Shown here piece by piece: positions 9,807-19,587 of a DNA stretch of 64,000 nucleotides. Under the pieces are notes generated by a model. The model made no database searches. It had not been told where the DNA came from and worked only from the letters and a program-made list of their open reading frames with translations. The position numbers and the translations under genes were made by a program. This DNA is from Bacillus swezeyi (GTDB lineage: Bacteria > Bacillota > Bacilli > Bacillales > Bacillaceae). The DNA is taken from assembly GCF_001969815.1 (NCBI RefSeq), contig NZ_MRBK01000014.1:62001-126000 (forward strand), in the 5' to 3' direction. Position 1 is the stretch's first letter, and every line of letters begins with the position of its first letter.

Positions 9807-11148
9807 TTGTTTCGCCTCTCTTTTGCTGTACTTCACAGGTCAGCGTCCCGTCGTTTAATTTAATCAGGAGTTCATCTTTTTCCTGAACCTGTTCAATACT
9901 TTTAATCAGTTCATTTTCTTTATATGTCAGACTGTACCCTCTTTCCATGACTTCGAGAGGGCTTAATGCATTCAGTTTACCAAGAACCGTTTGAAACTGC
10001 GAGTGAATCTGCTTGAGCTGCACATTCATGTTCCGTTTCAGCCGGTTTGTCTGTTCTACATGGCGCTTTTTCGCTTGTTTCAGCTGTTCTGCAGGATGAA
10101 GCATTTCCAATTTGTAAGTCTGTTCGTTCAGCTTCTGCTTTTTTCGATCTAGTGTCAGGGCAAGCTGTTTTTGAAAACGGTCAAATACGAGATCAAACTC
10201 CTGTTCCTTTTGCGCGTAAAGGCGTTTTGGATATCTGAAAGCATAAGAGGACTGAAGGTTTTTCACTCGTTCCTGCCGTTTTCTCAAATCTTGCTGCATC
10301 GTTTTCGTCATTCTTGCTTCCAGCGTTTTCAGGCGCTCCAACAAATCAAGCACATTAGGGACCGCAAGCTCTGCAGCTCCCGTCGGAGTAGCCGCGCGCA
10401 GATCAGCTGTAAAATCGCTGATTGTAAAATCCGTTTCATGCCCGACAGCGGAAATAATCGGTATGCCGGAAGAAAATATGGCTCTGGCGACAGCCTCTTC
10501 ATTAAACGCCCACAGCTCTTCAATCGATCCTCCGCCGCGCCCGACAATTAATACATCGCATAATTGCCTGCGGTTGGCCTCTTCAATGCTGTTGACGATG
10601 GACTGGCTCGCATTTATTCCCTGGACGAGAGTTGGGAGGACGATGACTTTTACGAGGGGGTATCGTCTTTTAATGGTGGTGATGACATCCCGTACAGCCG
10701 CTCCTGTAGGAGAAGTGACAACACCGATGACAGATGGAAAGGCGGGGATGGTCTTTTTATGTTTTTCATCGAACAAACCTTCTTGTGAAAGCTTTTTCTT
10801 TAATTCTTCATAAGCCAGATGAAGCGCGCCGATGCCGTCGGGCTGAATTTCTTTTGCATAAAGCTGATAACTGCCGCTTGGTTCGTAGACCGAAATGCCG
10901 CCTCTTACCAACACCTTCATTCCACTTTCGGGAGTGAAGCTGAGGCTTTTGTTTTGTCTGGCAAACATGACGGCTTGGATGCGGGCATTGTCATCTTTGA
11001 GCGTAAAATAAATATGGCCTCTGCTATGTATTTTAACATTTGACAGCTCACCCTTGATCCACAGATCATCGAGATGGGGGTCGACGTCAAATTTGCGTTT
11101 AATATATTTTGTCAATGCCGTGACCGTGACAAATGATACTTCACTCAT
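9799..11148 (-). CDS. xseA: Exodeoxyribonuclease VII large subunit
   Basis: Catalytic subunit of exonuclease VII. An N-terminal OB-fold (about 1-100, [16 protein letters not shown]) binds DNA; the catalytic core contains [13 protein letters not shown] and [15 protein letters not shown], followed by a coiled-coil region (about 270-400) that binds XseB. The ATG at 11148 follows AAAGGAG and gives 449 residues, against 448 in B. subtilis; the longer frame to 11178 adds non-conserved residues. Confidence 0.96.
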   Translation of the reverse strand: MSEVSFVTVTALTKYIKRKFDVDPHLDDLWIKGELSNVKIHSRGHIYFTLKDDNARIQAVMFARQNKSLSFTPESGMKVLVRGGISVYEPSGSYQLYAKEIQPDGIGALHLAYEELKKKLSQEGLFDEKHKKTIPAFPSVIGVVTSPTGAAVRDVITTIKRRYPLVKVIVLPTLVQGINASQSIVNSIEEANRRQLCDVLIVGRGGGSIEELWAFNEEAVARAIFSSGIPIISAVGHETDFTISDFTADLRAATPTGAAELAVPNVLDLLERLKTLEARMTKTMQQDLRKRQERVKNLQSSYAFRYPKRLYAQKEQEFDLVFDRFQKQLALTLDRKKQKLNEQTYKLEMLHPAEQLKQAKKRHVEQTNRLKRNMNVQLKQIHSQFQTVLGKLNALSPLEVMERGYSLTYKENELIKSIEQVQEKDELLIKLNDGTLTCEVQQKRGETNG

Positions 11149-11180
11149 GGCACAGTCTCCTTTCTTATGCGGACACAATG

Positions 11181-11217
11181 AACGTTCATCCGCCAGATCA
11201 AGTCTGGCGGGTGAACG
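11181..11217 (-). other. Strong hairpin between folD and xseA, no U-run
   Basis: A 14-bp near-perfect stem (GTTCATCCGCCAGA with TCTGGCGGGTGAAC) with a 5-base loop fills most of the 78-base gap. There is no T-run on either side, so it is not a standard terminator; it could shape mRNA stability or processing. Confidence 0.5.
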
Positions 11218-11226
11218 GCTTTCGCG

Positions 11227-12075
11227 TTATTTAAAACGTTTCGCTGATTTAACCGTGTTATGGGCCAGCATTGTGATCGTCATCGGACCGACGCCGCCCG
11301 GTACAGGTGTAATATAGGAGGCTTTTTCTTTTGCCTCGTCAAACGCCACATCTCCGGCGAGCTTTCCGTTGTCAAGACGGTTGACGCCGACATCAATGAC
11401 AACGGCTCCCTCTTTGATTTGATCCGCTGTGATAAAATTGGCTTTCCCCACAGCCACAATGAGAATATCGGCTTTCTTCGTGTGCGCCGTAATATCGGCC
11501 GTTCTTGAATGGCAATATGTGACGGTTGCGTTTTCGTTCAAAAGCAGCTGACCTACCGGTTTCCCGACGATATTGCTTCTGCCGACGACAACAACCTCTT
11601 TCCCTGACAGATCGATGCCGGTTTTCTTTAACAGCTCGACGATGCCCGCAGGTGTGCAAGGCAGGAATGTATCTTCGCCAAGCAGCATCTTCCCTACGTT
11701 CAACGGATGAAAACCGTCGACATCCTTGTCAGGAGATATCCTTTCAATCACCGCTTGTTCGGAAATATGCTCCGGAAGAGGCAGCTGGACAAGAATTCCG
11801 TGAAAGTCGTCATTATTGTTGTATTGGTCAATGACCTCAAGAAGCTCCTGTTCAGAGAAGCTTGCGTCAAAATGATCCAATTGAAAACGCATCCCCATAG
11901 CCTCTGCTGCCTTTTTCTTTCCGCGTACATATGAAAGGGACGCCGGATCGTCACCAATTAAAATAACGGCCAGTCCCGGGGTAACTCCCTGTTTTTTTAG
12001 CTCTTCAACTTCCTTGGCCAGCTGCCCGCGCTTTTCTTTTGCTGTTTCTTTTCCGTCGATGATGGTTGCTGTCAT
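11227..12075 (-). CDS. folD: Methylenetetrahydrofolate dehydrogenase/cyclohydrolase
   Basis: Bifunctional cytosolic enzyme interconverting methylene-, methenyl- and formyl-tetrahydrofolate. Substrate-site motif YVRGKKKA carries the catalytic lysine region, and [10 protein letters not shown] marks the NADP-binding Rossmann domain. The ATG at 12075 follows AGGAGGAG and gives 282 residues; the longer open frame adds 17 codons of leader. It sits 16 bases after nusB, suggesting one transcript. Confidence 0.97.
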   Translation of the reverse strand: MTATIIDGKETAKEKRGQLAKEVEELKKQGVTPGLAVILIGDDPASLSYVRGKKKAAEAMGMRFQLDHFDASFSEQELLEVIDQYNNNDDFHGILVQLPLPEHISEQAVIERISPDKDVDGFHPLNVGKMLLGEDTFLPCTPAGIVELLKKTGIDLSGKEVVVVGRSNIVGKPVGQLLLNENATVTYCHSRTADITAHTKKADILIVAVGKANFITADQIKEGAVVIDVGVNRLDNGKLAGDVAFDEAKEKASYITPVPGGVGPMTITMLAHNTVKSAKRFK

Positions 12076-12091
12076 TTGCTCTCCTCCTAAA

Positions 12092-12481
12092 TTATTCAAG
12101 ATCGGATTTAATGTTAGAAAGAACACCGTTTACAAACTTCGCCGACTTGTCATCCCCAAATTGTTTTGCCAGTTCGATCGCTTCGTTCATAGAGACATTG
12201 ACAGGTATGTCGTTTAAAAACACCATTTCATAAGCAGATAAACGCAGAATCGCACGGTCCACATTGGCGAGCCTGTCAAGCTTCCAATTGACGAGATGGC
12301 GCGTGATCATCTCATCGATTTTTTCTCTGTTCTCTAAGACCCCGTAAACAAGCTGTTCGAAAAAAGCGTCGCTTTCCTGGCCATCAAGGGCATGCTGCAT
12401 CGCTTCTATTGGTTCAATATCACTGACATCAATCTGGAATAGTGACTGCAAAGCCTTTTCTCTTGCTGTTCTTCTTTTCAT
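12092..12481 (-). CDS. nusB: Transcription antitermination factor NusB
   Basis: All-helical RNA-binding protein that with NusE (S10) binds boxA of rRNA leaders. The N terminus [15 protein letters not shown] and the [20 protein letters not shown] segment are diagnostic. Length 129 residues matches the family (131 in B. subtilis). Preceded by AAAGGAG. Confidence 0.96.
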   Translation of the reverse strand: MKRRTAREKALQSLFQIDVSDIEPIEAMQHALDGQESDAFFEQLVYGVLENREKIDEMITRHLVNWKLDRLANVDRAILRLSAYEMVFLNDIPVNVSMNEAIELAKQFGDDKSAKFVNGVLSNIKSDLE

Positions 12482-12714
12482 TCTTACTTTTTCTCCTTTA
12501 ATCCTCTTTGCTGCAGCCGCTTAAGCCACAAAGAGATCATATCATATTTTTGGTCTTTTCGCATGGAAAAATCACGGTTTTATCGGTTATAACCGAATAA
12601 TAAATAAAAAATACTTTATATCATTCGTTTTTAAAACTTATTGCCATTTCTTTTATTGTTGATCGACACCGCCGGAATGATGCTTATGAAAATGATTTTT
12701 TAGAAACACGGAAC

Positions 12715-12751
12715 ATGAAAAAACCAAAGGGCCGTCATTCCCCTTGGTTCT
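12715..12751 (-). terminator. Terminator of accBC-yqhY
   Basis: A 10-bp stem AACCAAGGGG / CCCTTTGGTT (with G-U pair) followed leftward by TTTTTT lies just after yqhY. Confidence 0.75.
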
Positions 12752-12765
12752 CCCATTCAACCGCG

Positions 12766-13176
12766 CTACATCTCTTGATCAATTTCCACTTCTTGTGTTT
12801 TTGAATCAAATTGAATTCCAACGATGTGAATATTAATTTCATTAATCGAAAGAGCCGTCATATTGAGGAGTGTCTGGCGGATATTATCCTGGACAGCATT
12901 TGCAACTTTCGGAATGGAAACGCCGAATAACATCACACAGTATACATCAATCGTAATTCCGCCGTCAGACAGATCAACTTTGACGCCTTTTCCGTGATTC
13001 TTTTTGCCAAAGCGTTCTACAACGCCTGTTGCAAAATTGCCGCGCATCTCGGCCACGCCTTCGACTTCGGAAGCTGCGATTCCGGCAATCACCTCAATGA
13101 CTTCCGGAGCGATCTCCACTTTCCCTAAATGATTTTCTTCATGGCTCATTTCCAATAAGCTGTTGTCGTCTTTCAA
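12766..13176 (-). CDS. yqhY: Asp23/Gls24-family protein YqhY
   Basis: Small alkaline-shock-type protein (Asp23 family) of 136 residues. In B. subtilis, loss of YqhY perturbs acetyl-CoA carboxylase activity, and the gene is co-transcribed with accBC as here (20-base gap). The Asp23 core is seen in VIAGIAASEVEGVAEM and VKVDLSDGGITIDVY. The start is decided by the ribosome site: GGAGGTG overlaps a GTG at 13185, so the TTG at 13176, 6-7 bases downstream, is the likely start. Confidence 0.88.
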   Translation of the reverse strand: MKDDNSLLEMSHEENHLGKVEIAPEVIEVIAGIAASEVEGVAEMRGNFATGVVERFGKKNHGKGVKVDLSDGGITIDVYCVMLFGVSIPKVANAVQDNIRQTLLNMTALSINEINIHIVGIQFDSKTQEVEIDQEM

Positions 13177-13196
13177 TTTGCTCACCTCCGTAAAAA

Positions 13197-14549
13197 TTAC
13201 GACCCCATTACATCATATATTTCTAAAAACTTCGTGTTGAATTCTCCGCTTACAAATGTCTCGTGCTCAAGCAGTTTCAAATGGAAAGGTATTGTCGTAT
13301 GAACACCTTCGATCACAAATTCGCTCAAAGCCCTCTTCATTCTAGAAACAGCTTCTTCCCTCGTCTGTCCGTAGGTGATGACTTTCGCAATCATGCTGTC
13401 ATAATAAGGGGGAATCGAGTAGCCCGGATAAGCCGCTGAGTCCACTCTGACGCCAAGGCCGCCAGGAGGCAGGTACATCTCGATTTTCCCCGGTGAAGGC
13501 ATGAAGTTTTTCTCAGGGTTTTCCGCATTTATCCGGCATTCGATCGCCCATCCGTTAAAGGTAACTTCCGCTTGTGTAAGACTTAATTTTTCGCCTGATG
13601 CCACTTTGATCTGCTCTTTGATCAAATCAACGCCTGTCACCATCTCTGTCACCGGATGCTCAACCTGAATCCGCGTGTTCATTTCCATGAAGTAAAATTT
13701 TTGCTCACGGTAGTCATAAATAAATTCGACTGTTCCCGCACCCGTATACTGAACGGCTTCCGCCGCTTTGACGGCCGCTTGGCCCATCTGTTCCCTGATC
13801 CCTTCATCCAGCGCAGGTGAAGGGGTCTCTTCCAGCAGTTTTTGCAGCCTTCTTTGGATCGAGCAGTCACGTTCACCCAAATGAATCGTGGTTCCGTGTG
13901 TGTCGGCAAGTACTTGAATCTCAACGTGTCTGAAATCTTCTATATACTTCTCAATATACACACCCGGATTTCCAAATGCTGTTGCTGCTTCCTGCTGGGT
14001 GATTTTGATTCCGTTGATCAGCTCTTCTTCTGTTCGGGCAACCCTGATACCTTTTCCGCCGCCGCCGGCAGTTGCCTTTATAATCACAGGATACCCGATA
14101 TCGCGTGCTAATGAAACCGCATCTTCAATTTCTTCAATAATTCCTTTAGATCCAGGTACGATCGGAACGCCGGCCTGCTGCATCGTTTCTCTTGCAACAT
14201 CTTTTGTCCCCATCTTGGAGATCGCTTCCGACGTCGGCCCTACGAATGTTACGTTTACTTCTTCGCAAAGCTCGGCAAAATCCGCGTTTTCCGCCAGGAA
14301 GCCGTAGCCCGGATGAATCGCATCCGCTCCGGTCATCTTAGCAACGCTGACGATGTTGGTGATGTTTAAGTAGCTGTCTTTTGAAAGCTTCGGTCCGATG
14401 CAGAATGCTTCATCCGCCATCTGAACATGAAGCGCCTCTCTGTCGGCCTCTGAGAAGACGGCTACCGTATCGATCCCCATTTCTTTACAAGCTCTGATAA
14501 TTCTGACAGCAATTTCTCCCCGATTCGCAATTAATAGCTTTTTGATCAT
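13197..14549 (-). CDS. accC: Acetyl-CoA carboxylase, biotin carboxylase subunit
   Basis: ATP-grasp enzyme that carboxylates biotin on AccB, the first committed step of fatty acid synthesis. Motifs: [12 protein letters not shown] at the N terminus, the glycine-rich ATP loop [12 protein letters not shown], and [13 protein letters not shown] with the active-site residues. The 450-residue length is exact for the family. Follows accB by 11 bases. Confidence 0.97.
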   Translation of the reverse strand: MIKKLLIANRGEIAVRIIRACKEMGIDTVAVFSEADREALHVQMADEAFCIGPKLSKDSYLNITNIVSVAKMTGADAIHPGYGFLAENADFAELCEEVNVTFVGPTSEAISKMGTKDVARETMQQAGVPIVPGSKGIIEEIEDAVSLARDIGYPVIIKATAGGGGKGIRVARTEEELINGIKITQQEAATAFGNPGVYIEKYIEDFRHVEIQVLADTHGTTIHLGERDCSIQRRLQKLLEETPSPALDEGIREQMGQAAVKAAEAVQYTGAGTVEFIYDYREQKFYFMEMNTRIQVEHPVTEMVTGVDLIKEQIKVASGEKLSLTQAEVTFNGWAIECRINAENPEKNFMPSPGKIEMYLPPGGLGVRVDSAAYPGYSIPPYYDSMIAKVITYGQTREEAVSRMKRALSEFVIEGVHTTIPFHLKLLEHETFVSGEFNTKFLEIYDVMGS

Positions 14550-14560
14550 CTTATTGCTCC

Positions 14561-15046
14561 TTACTCTGCTTTTACTAAAAATAAAGGTTGTCCATATTCA
14601 ACAAGCTGGCCGTTTTCAGCCAAGACTTCAACGATTTCGCCCTTTACTTCCGCTTCAATCTCATTGAATAGCTTCATCGCTTCGACAATGCAGACAACAG
14701 AAGATTCCGCAACCTTTGAACCTACGGTTACATAAGGATCAGCTTCAGGCGTAGAAGACGCATAAAACGTTCCAACCATCGGAGACGTGATTTTATGAAG
14801 GTTTCCGTTATCTTGCGCAGCTTCTTCTTTGACCGGCGCCTCTTGGACAGGTGCTTGCTTTGCCTGAACGGCAGCTTCTGCAACCGGCGCCTGAACAGGA
14901 ACAGCCGGCGCTTGCTGAATGGTCTGTACAGCATTGCTCTGTTTTTTCAGCTCAACCTTCGATCCTTCGCTTTCATATGTAAATTCATTTATCGAAGATT
15001 CATCAATTAATTTTATCAATTCTCTAATTTCATCAATTTTTAACAT
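14561..15046 (-). CDS. accB: Biotin carboxyl carrier protein (BCCP)
   Basis: Carries biotin between AccC and the carboxyltransferase. The C-terminal biotinyl domain contains EAMKL, with the biotinylated lysine at about residue 125. A Pro/Ala/Gln/Val-rich flexible linker occupies about residues 36-80. Length 161 is normal. First gene of accB-accC-yqhY. Confidence 0.97.
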   Translation of the reverse strand: MLKIDEIRELIKLIDESSINEFTYESEGSKVELKKQSNAVQTIQQAPAVPVQAPVAEAAVQAKQAPVQEAPVKEEAAQDNGNLHKITSPMVGTFYASSTPEADPYVTVGSKVAESSVVCIVEAMKLFNEIEAEVKGEIVEVLAENGQLVEYGQPLFLVKAE

Positions 15047-15222
15047 GCTATCGCACCCCTAATGAAAAATTTATCAATGGTTATTATCAGTTAGTACTAA
15101 AAGTACATACTATATTTATCTTACAGGAGAGGAATGGCGAATTCAACTACTATCATAAGAGCGCCTCATTAGTCGGTACTTAAGACATAAAAAAACCCGC
15201 TTTCCGCAAGCGGGAAATGTTC
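15047..15222. promoter_or_regulatory. accB upstream region with palindromic elements
   Basis: This gap holds a perfect 10-base palindrome TTAGTACTAA (15091-15100) and a second TTAGT-N4-ACTTAA element (15169-15183). Both resemble halves of the FapR fatty-acid operator but neither fits it fully. The spoIIIA terminator lies at its left end. Confidence 0.35.
15187..15216 (-). terminator. Terminator of the spoIIIA operon
   Basis: Stem CCCGCTT / AAGCGGG (with one extra pair) and a short loop, followed leftward by TTTTTTT, just after spoIIIAH. Confidence 0.85.
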
Positions 15223-15876
15223 TTATTCTGCTGGCTCAAACGTAACGGCCACATCATTCAGGTTCTTTACTTCTTTTGCGACGAGGTCAATGATATCGGT
15301 AGCAGCAGCTTTGGAATGCTCTTTCGCCTTTACCGTAATGTTGACTTTGTCGCCGTCCGCATTAACTAAAGCGTCTTTGTACCCTTTTGTTTTGATCAAG
15401 GTTTCAAGCGTTTTTTCCGTTCCTTGCGCCTCGCTGAGCTCAGTCATTTTATCGTAGGCTTCGCTTTTTTCCTTTGCTGTCGCTTTGTCGCTTCTGACAA
15501 TTTCGGTTAATTCCTCTCTTTCCCTGCTGCGCTGATCGTCCATTTCCATGCGGTAGGTCGTAAATAAGTCTTCGCCCGAAGATTCTTCTGTCACAACCGC
15601 TCCATTCTCACCGCTTTGTTCGCTGGCTGACGTTTCTTTATCCTTTGTTTCTTTCCCCTCGGTTTTGCCTTTTTCGGACTCTGCACCTTTATCTTTTGCC
15701 GGCTCCTCTTTCATCGGTTTTTCTTCCTTTGGTTTTTCCTTTTCTGCGGCGACTTGTCCTTCATCATCGACCGAGACGACATTCTCTCCTTCAGGCGACA
15801 TGATGTAATAAACACTCAGCACAACGACAAGACTTAACATGGTTAAAAGCCAGACCGTTTGTTTTTTCAGCATCAC
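15223..15876 (-). CDS. spoIIIAH: SpoIIIAH, mother-cell ring protein of the engulfment channel
   Basis: Forms, with forespore SpoIIQ, the channel across the two membranes around the engulfed forespore. A single N-terminal membrane segment (about 7-26) is followed by a low-complexity Glu/Lys-rich linker (about 30-95) and a C-terminal YscJ/FliF-like ring-building domain (about 100-217). GGAGG fits the GTG at 15876 best (9 bases); the adjacent ATG (15873) is the alternative. Last gene of the operon. Confidence 0.95.
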   Translation of the reverse strand: MMLKKQTVWLLTMLSLVVVLSVYYIMSPEGENVVSVDDEGQVAAEKEKPKEEKPMKEEPAKDKGAESEKGKTEGKETKDKETSASEQSGENGAVVTEESSGEDLFTTYRMEMDDQRSREREELTEIVRSDKATAKEKSEAYDKMTELSEAQGTEKTLETLIKTKGYKDALVNADGDKVNITVKAKEHSKAAATDIIDLVAKEVKNLNDVAVTFEPAE

Positions 15877-15877
15877 T

Positions 15878-16564
15878 TTATGAATCCTCCTTCATTTTTT
15901 TAGGGGCAACAGCGACACGATGGCTCGGAACATCAAGAACCCTTGTCACTGCTTCAATAATGGTCTTTTTTATTTGAACGTTGTCGACTCCCTGAGCGGC
16001 AACGAGAACACCTCTGATATCGGGCTTTTTCGTCTGAACGACAACCGGTGTCTCTTCCTGGCCGTTTTTGATGATGACGATTTCTTCATCGGAAGAGATT
16101 TCAGACACGGTTCGTTTTCCCCCTTGTTTGTCTGTCTCACTTGTCGATGTCTCCTGCGTTTTCTTATTTTTCTCAAACACTTTCAATGATGTCGCATCAA
16201 CATTGACGATGATCGACACATCTTCTACGCCGATAATCGTTTCCAAAATCTCTTTAAGCTGATTCTCGTATTCTTGTTCATAATCTTTGATAGAGTCCTT
16301 TGGTTTGTCATCACCAGCCGGTTTAAACACTTCCTTTTCCTGGCCCTGTCCGTTGTTTTCAGGCTGAGATTTCGATGATGATACTGGCTGATCCGCTTTA
16401 TCTTGGGAAGGTTCGGAAGAAAAGATCTGGCTTACCAGCATGCAGGAAACGCCGAGAACAAACAATAGCAGGAAATAGTGATATTTCGTAAGCTTTTTTC
16501 CTTCTTTCTCTTCTTTCGGGAGCAGATGCCCGATCAGCTTCTCGATCCAGTTTCTTTTATTCAT
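15878..16564 (-). CDS. spoIIIAG: SpoIIIAG, ring component of the sporulation channel
   Basis: Stage III sporulation membrane protein; in B. subtilis it forms large rings resembling type III secretion rings. One membrane segment lies at about residues 28-46 (YHYFLLLFVLGVSCML). An acidic/polar linker follows, then a ring-building domain with VDVSIIVNVDA-like and VLDVPSHRVAV segments. Length 228, normal. Overlaps spoIIIAF by eight bases. Confidence 0.94.
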   Translation of the reverse strand: MNKRNWIEKLIGHLLPKEEKEGKKLTKYHYFLLLFVLGVSCMLVSQIFSSEPSQDKADQPVSSSKSQPENNGQGQEKEVFKPAGDDKPKDSIKDYEQEYENQLKEILETIIGVEDVSIIVNVDATSLKVFEKNKKTQETSTSETDKQGGKRTVSEISSDEEIVIIKNGQEETPVVVQTKKPDIRGVLVAAQGVDNVQIKKTIIEAVTRVLDVPSHRVAVAPKKMKEDS

Positions 16565-17186
16565 CGCCGATTTTTTCTCCCCCTTCTATATGAACTGTAA
16601 TCTTCTCGGGGTTCATTTCCCATATGCCTGCAAGCTGCTCTTGGATGTTCGCGGCCTCTTTCTTTTGTTCGCCGCGCTTGGACTCGTAGCTTTCCCCCGG
16701 GTTGATGTCAACTGGAGCGACGGCTTGGACCGTTTTTTCGGAAGCGGAGTTCATGAAGACTGAGACTTTCATATGTTCAGCGATGTCTTTCTCAGATTTC
16801 AAGTGTCCGTCTGAAGAGATTTTCACTTGTTCTATCATATATTTGTCATGATTGAACATCTCCTCTGCACGCTTTTTTAATTGGGCAGCCATCTGTTCTA
16901 AAATATATGCTTGTTGTGAGGCTTGTATTTCTTTTTTTTCTGAATTCAGCTGATTTTTTATTTCTCCTGATTGAACTTGTCCGTTTTTCGTCAGCTGTTC
17001 AAAGATGACGTCAGGATCTGTACGGAATAACGTGAAGATCGGATTCAGTATGACAACGATCAGCAGCAGGCTGATGACCATCTTCGCGTATTTTTGCATG
17101 CTGGAGTTCGGCAGAAGCATATCGATGACGATGGCAAGCAGAATAAATAAAATAATATTTGTGAGCCATTCCGTCAAAAATCCCAC
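16557..17186 (-). CDS. spoIIIAF: SpoIIIAF, sporulation channel membrane protein
   Basis: Component of the SpoIIIA-SpoIIQ complex. Two N-terminal membrane helices (about 8-25 and 34-50, joined by LPNSSMQKY) precede a soluble ring-building domain. Length 209 residues fits the family. The stretch QLKKRAEEMFNHDKY and the conserved end VHIEGGEKIG support the call; spoIIIAG starts within its 3' end. Confidence 0.93.
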   Translation of the reverse strand: MGFLTEWLTNIILFILLAIVIDMLLPNSSMQKYAKMVISLLLIVVILNPIFTLFRTDPDVIFEQLTKNGQVQSGEIKNQLNSEKKEIQASQQAYILEQMAAQLKKRAEEMFNHDKYMIEQVKISSDGHLKSEKDIAEHMKVSVFMNSASEKTVQAVAPVDINPGESYESKRGEQKKEAANIQEQLAGIWEMNPEKITVHIEGGEKIGDE

Positions 17187-17199
17187 ATCAGACCCTCCC

Positions 17200-18411
17200 C
17201 TACTTCATCATCATGGTCAGATTCCCGGCTGTAATAATGACGGTTAAGCTTAAGAAAAACATGAGAGACACAATAGCCATCGCCGCAAAAATGTAGATGA
17301 CGCTTTTGCTGATGACATCAAGGCAGCTGATGACCGGGCCTCCCCCAAGCGGCTGCAAAACAGCGGCAGCTATTTTGTATATCAGCGCAAGCGAGAGGAT
17401 TTTGATAGCGGGAAAAGCAGCGATGCAAATCAAGATCGCAACCCCGAGAATCCCGACGGTGTTTTTGAGCAGAAGAGAAGCGCTGATCACGGTATCTGTC
17501 GCTTCCGTAAACATGCGGCCCAATACGGGAATGAAGTTGCCGGTGATGAATTTCGCCGTCCTCAACGTGATCCCGTCCGTGACAGCAGCTGAGGCGCCCT
17601 GAACCGATATGACCCCGAGAAATACGGTTAAAAAAGCGGCCAGCGTCCCGATTGCCACATTCCTTAAAAGCTGGGCGAGCTGTGTGACTTTGTATTGCTC
17701 TGTCATGGTACTGACAATGCTCAAAATCGCTGATAAAAACAAAAGCGGCAGGACGACAAATTGGATAAACAAACCGCTTGAGTTCATTAAAAAGAGAATC
17801 ACAGGATGAAAAAAGGCGGCTGAAGCAGCCCCTCCCGAGGACGCCATAAGCGCGAGAAGCAGGGGAATGAGCGATAAGATGAAGCTTGTCATGGATTGGA
17901 TCGCTTCATTCGCATATGTGACAGCGATCCGAAAGCTGTTCAGCGCAAGAATGATCAGAACCATGTAAACGATCGCATAGGCGACTTTGCTGACGGTGCT
18001 TTGCTGGAACGCATTTTGCAAAAGCTGAAGCAACACGCAGAAAATGGTTAAGAGGATCAAGGTTCCGAGCAGCTTGCCTCCTGCCAGCACTTCATGGAAC
18101 ATGTAGGAAAAAAGCGCCTTGACCCACTCTTCAGGCGAAAAATGCTTTTCCCCCTTGACAAATTCCAGTAAACTTCCTTTTTGACTTTCAGGAAGGTGTC
18201 CGCCATAGTCTGTCATAATCTTGTTCCAAAACTCTCCGACCCGGTCGAGTTCCAGTGTTTCAGCCTGCTTTTCCGCCATCGCTTCGGCTGATTTCTCAGC
18301 TGCTCCCGCTTCAGCCTGCGGCTCTTCCCCGTCTTTTTGCACAGCTTGTACATCACGCGCTCCGAAACAGATGATTCCGATGACAAACAGCCAGAACAGA
18401 AAACGCTTCAT
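17200..18411 (-). CDS. spoIIIAE: SpoIIIAE, polytopic channel protein
   Basis: Permease-like integral membrane protein of the sporulation channel. A cleavable or anchoring N-terminal hydrophobic segment (1-20) is followed by an acidic Ala/Glu linker and then about seven membrane helices from residue 110 onward. The conserved FITGNFIPVLGRMFTEATDTV segment is split here as FITGNFIPVLG and FTEATDTV. Length 403 is close to B. subtilis (399). Confidence 0.94.
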   Translation of the reverse strand: MKRFLFWLFVIGIICFGARDVQAVQKDGEEPQAEAGAAEKSAEAMAEKQAETLELDRVGEFWNKIMTDYGGHLPESQKGSLLEFVKGEKHFSPEEWVKALFSYMFHEVLAGGKLLGTLILLTIFCVLLQLLQNAFQQSTVSKVAYAIVYMVLIILALNSFRIAVTYANEAIQSMTSFILSLIPLLLALMASSGGAASAAFFHPVILFLMNSSGLFIQFVVLPLLFLSAILSIVSTMTEQYKVTQLAQLLRNVAIGTLAAFLTVFLGVISVQGASAAVTDGITLRTAKFITGNFIPVLGRMFTEATDTVISASLLLKNTVGILGVAILICIAAFPAIKILSLALIYKIAAAVLQPLGGGPVISCLDVISKSVIYIFAAMAIVSLMFFLSLTVIITAGNLTMMMK

Positions 18412-18434
18412 ACTCAGGAAATCCTCCTTTCTGA

Positions 18435-18830
18435 CTATGACATGGAAGGGATCAGCCCGATGATGGTTTCGATAATAACGGTTAAAATGGGAACGGCCAT
18501 GACTAAAATGAGGATTTTTCCCGCCAGTTCAATTTTCGAGGCAATCGCCCCCTGCCCGGCATCTTTTGTCAGCTGCGCGCCAAACTCCGCGATATAAGCA
18601 ATTCCGATGATTTTTAAAATCGTTTCGACATACATCATATTGATATTTGCATTGGCGGCTATTTTTTCAATCATACGGATGATTTCGTAGACCTGGTCCA
18701 CTAGAAATAAAAAGATCGTGCAGCCTGCAAAAACGACAATCAGAAAAGCAAATGTCGGTTTCTGCTCTTTAACAATCAAGCTGAGGAAGGTTGCAATCAT
18801 TCCTAATCCTACGATTTGAACGATTTCAAT
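18435..18830 (-). CDS. spoIIIAD: SpoIIIAD, with a probable ATT start codon
   Basis: Small three-helix membrane protein of the channel. The longest ATG-initiated frame (from 18800) is only 121 residues and lacks the conserved N terminus. Reading in frame upstream gives IEIVQIVGLG, matching the family, back to the spoIIIAC stop TAG with no ATG, GTG or TTG. The best placed start is ATT at 18830, seven bases after AGGGGGG, giving 131 residues (B. subtilis 133). The alternative is the ATG at 18800 with TAGGA as ribosome site. Non-canonical ATT starts are rare but known (infC). Confidence 0.8.
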   Translation of the reverse strand: MEIVQIVGLGMIATFLSLIVKEQKPTFAFLIVVFAGCTIFLFLVDQVYEIIRMIEKIAANANINMMYVETILKIIGIAYIAEFGAQLTKDAGQGAIASKIELAGKILILVMAVPILTVIIETIIGLIPSMS

Positions 18831-18842
18831 GAGTGAGCCCCC

Positions 18843-19049
18843 CTATCCTTGAAATAGAAAGACAGCTTTTATCTTTTGGAACAGATCATCGACGACAGTA
18901 GCCACCATGAATAAAATATAAATAAATCCTAAAAGCGTGACCCATTGGGCATATTCTTTCTTCCCCATTTGATCCAGTATGGTGTGGAGAAATGCGACGA
19001 CGATTCCGACGCCGGCTATCTGAAAAATAATATTTACGTCTACTCCCAT
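18843..19049 (-). CDS. spoIIIAC: SpoIIIAC, small channel membrane protein
   Basis: A 68-residue protein with two membrane helices (about 5-24 and 32-52), the second holding YAQWVTLLGFIYILF. Length and sequence match B. subtilis SpoIIIAC. Its stop codon is in the same frame as spoIIIAD, 12 bases before the proposed spoIIIAD start. Related in sequence to SpoIIIAD. Confidence 0.94.
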   Translation of the reverse strand: MGVDVNIIFQIAGVGIVVAFLHTILDQMGKKEYAQWVTLLGFIYILFMVATVVDDLFQKIKAVFLFQG

Positions 19050-19071
19050 TTCATGTATGCTCCCCTCTTCA

Positions 19072-19587
19072 TTACATCAATAGAAGAATCAGCAGCAGTC
19101 CCGATAAAAACCCAAGACTTTTGACCATTTTTTCATTTTTTGCCTGGGCGAGATTTGCTTCAGTTTCTTCCGTTTCTAAATGGGTTAACGCCAGTTTGAT
19201 ATGCTTTTGCTGAGAAATCAGATCATGACGGCCAAGGGTTTCTCCAAATTGCCTTAAAATATCAAATTCTTTTTTCTTAAGAGACGTTTCAGGCCATACG
19301 GTCTGCAAACTCTCCTCCCAGGCTGCTCCGGCTGAAGCGCTGCCTTCTTCCAGTTTTTCTGAAAATGTTTCAAACAAGGAGGAAACGGGTTTCGACAGCT
19401 GTTCTGCGATATGTTTTGAAGCCATGCGGAGCGGTGTGTGTCCGTACATGATTTCAGCTTCCAATGACTGTAAAGCGGCAAGAAGCTGACGGATTTGCTT
19501 CGGCCTTTCACTGAAAGGTTTGGCCATTTCAAACCCCGTCCATGTGGCAGCGGCCAAAATCAGCACGGCCCCCAAAAGCTTCAGCAT
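19072..19587 (-). CDS. spoIIIAB: SpoIIIAB
   Basis: Component of the SpoIIIA complex, distantly related to GspF-type platform proteins. A hydrophobic N terminus (1-20), a helical cytoplasmic core with QIRQLLAALQSLEAEI and YGHTPL, and a C-terminal membrane anchor (about 153-171). Length 171 equals B. subtilis. Overlaps spoIIIAA by seven bases. Confidence 0.94.
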   Translation of the reverse strand: MLKLLGAVLILAAATWTGFEMAKPFSERPKQIRQLLAALQSLEAEIMYGHTPLRMASKHIAEQLSKPVSSLFETFSEKLEEGSASAGAAWEESLQTVWPETSLKKKEFDILRQFGETLGRHDLISQQKHIKLALTHLETEETEANLAQAKNEKMVKSLGFLSGLLLILLLM

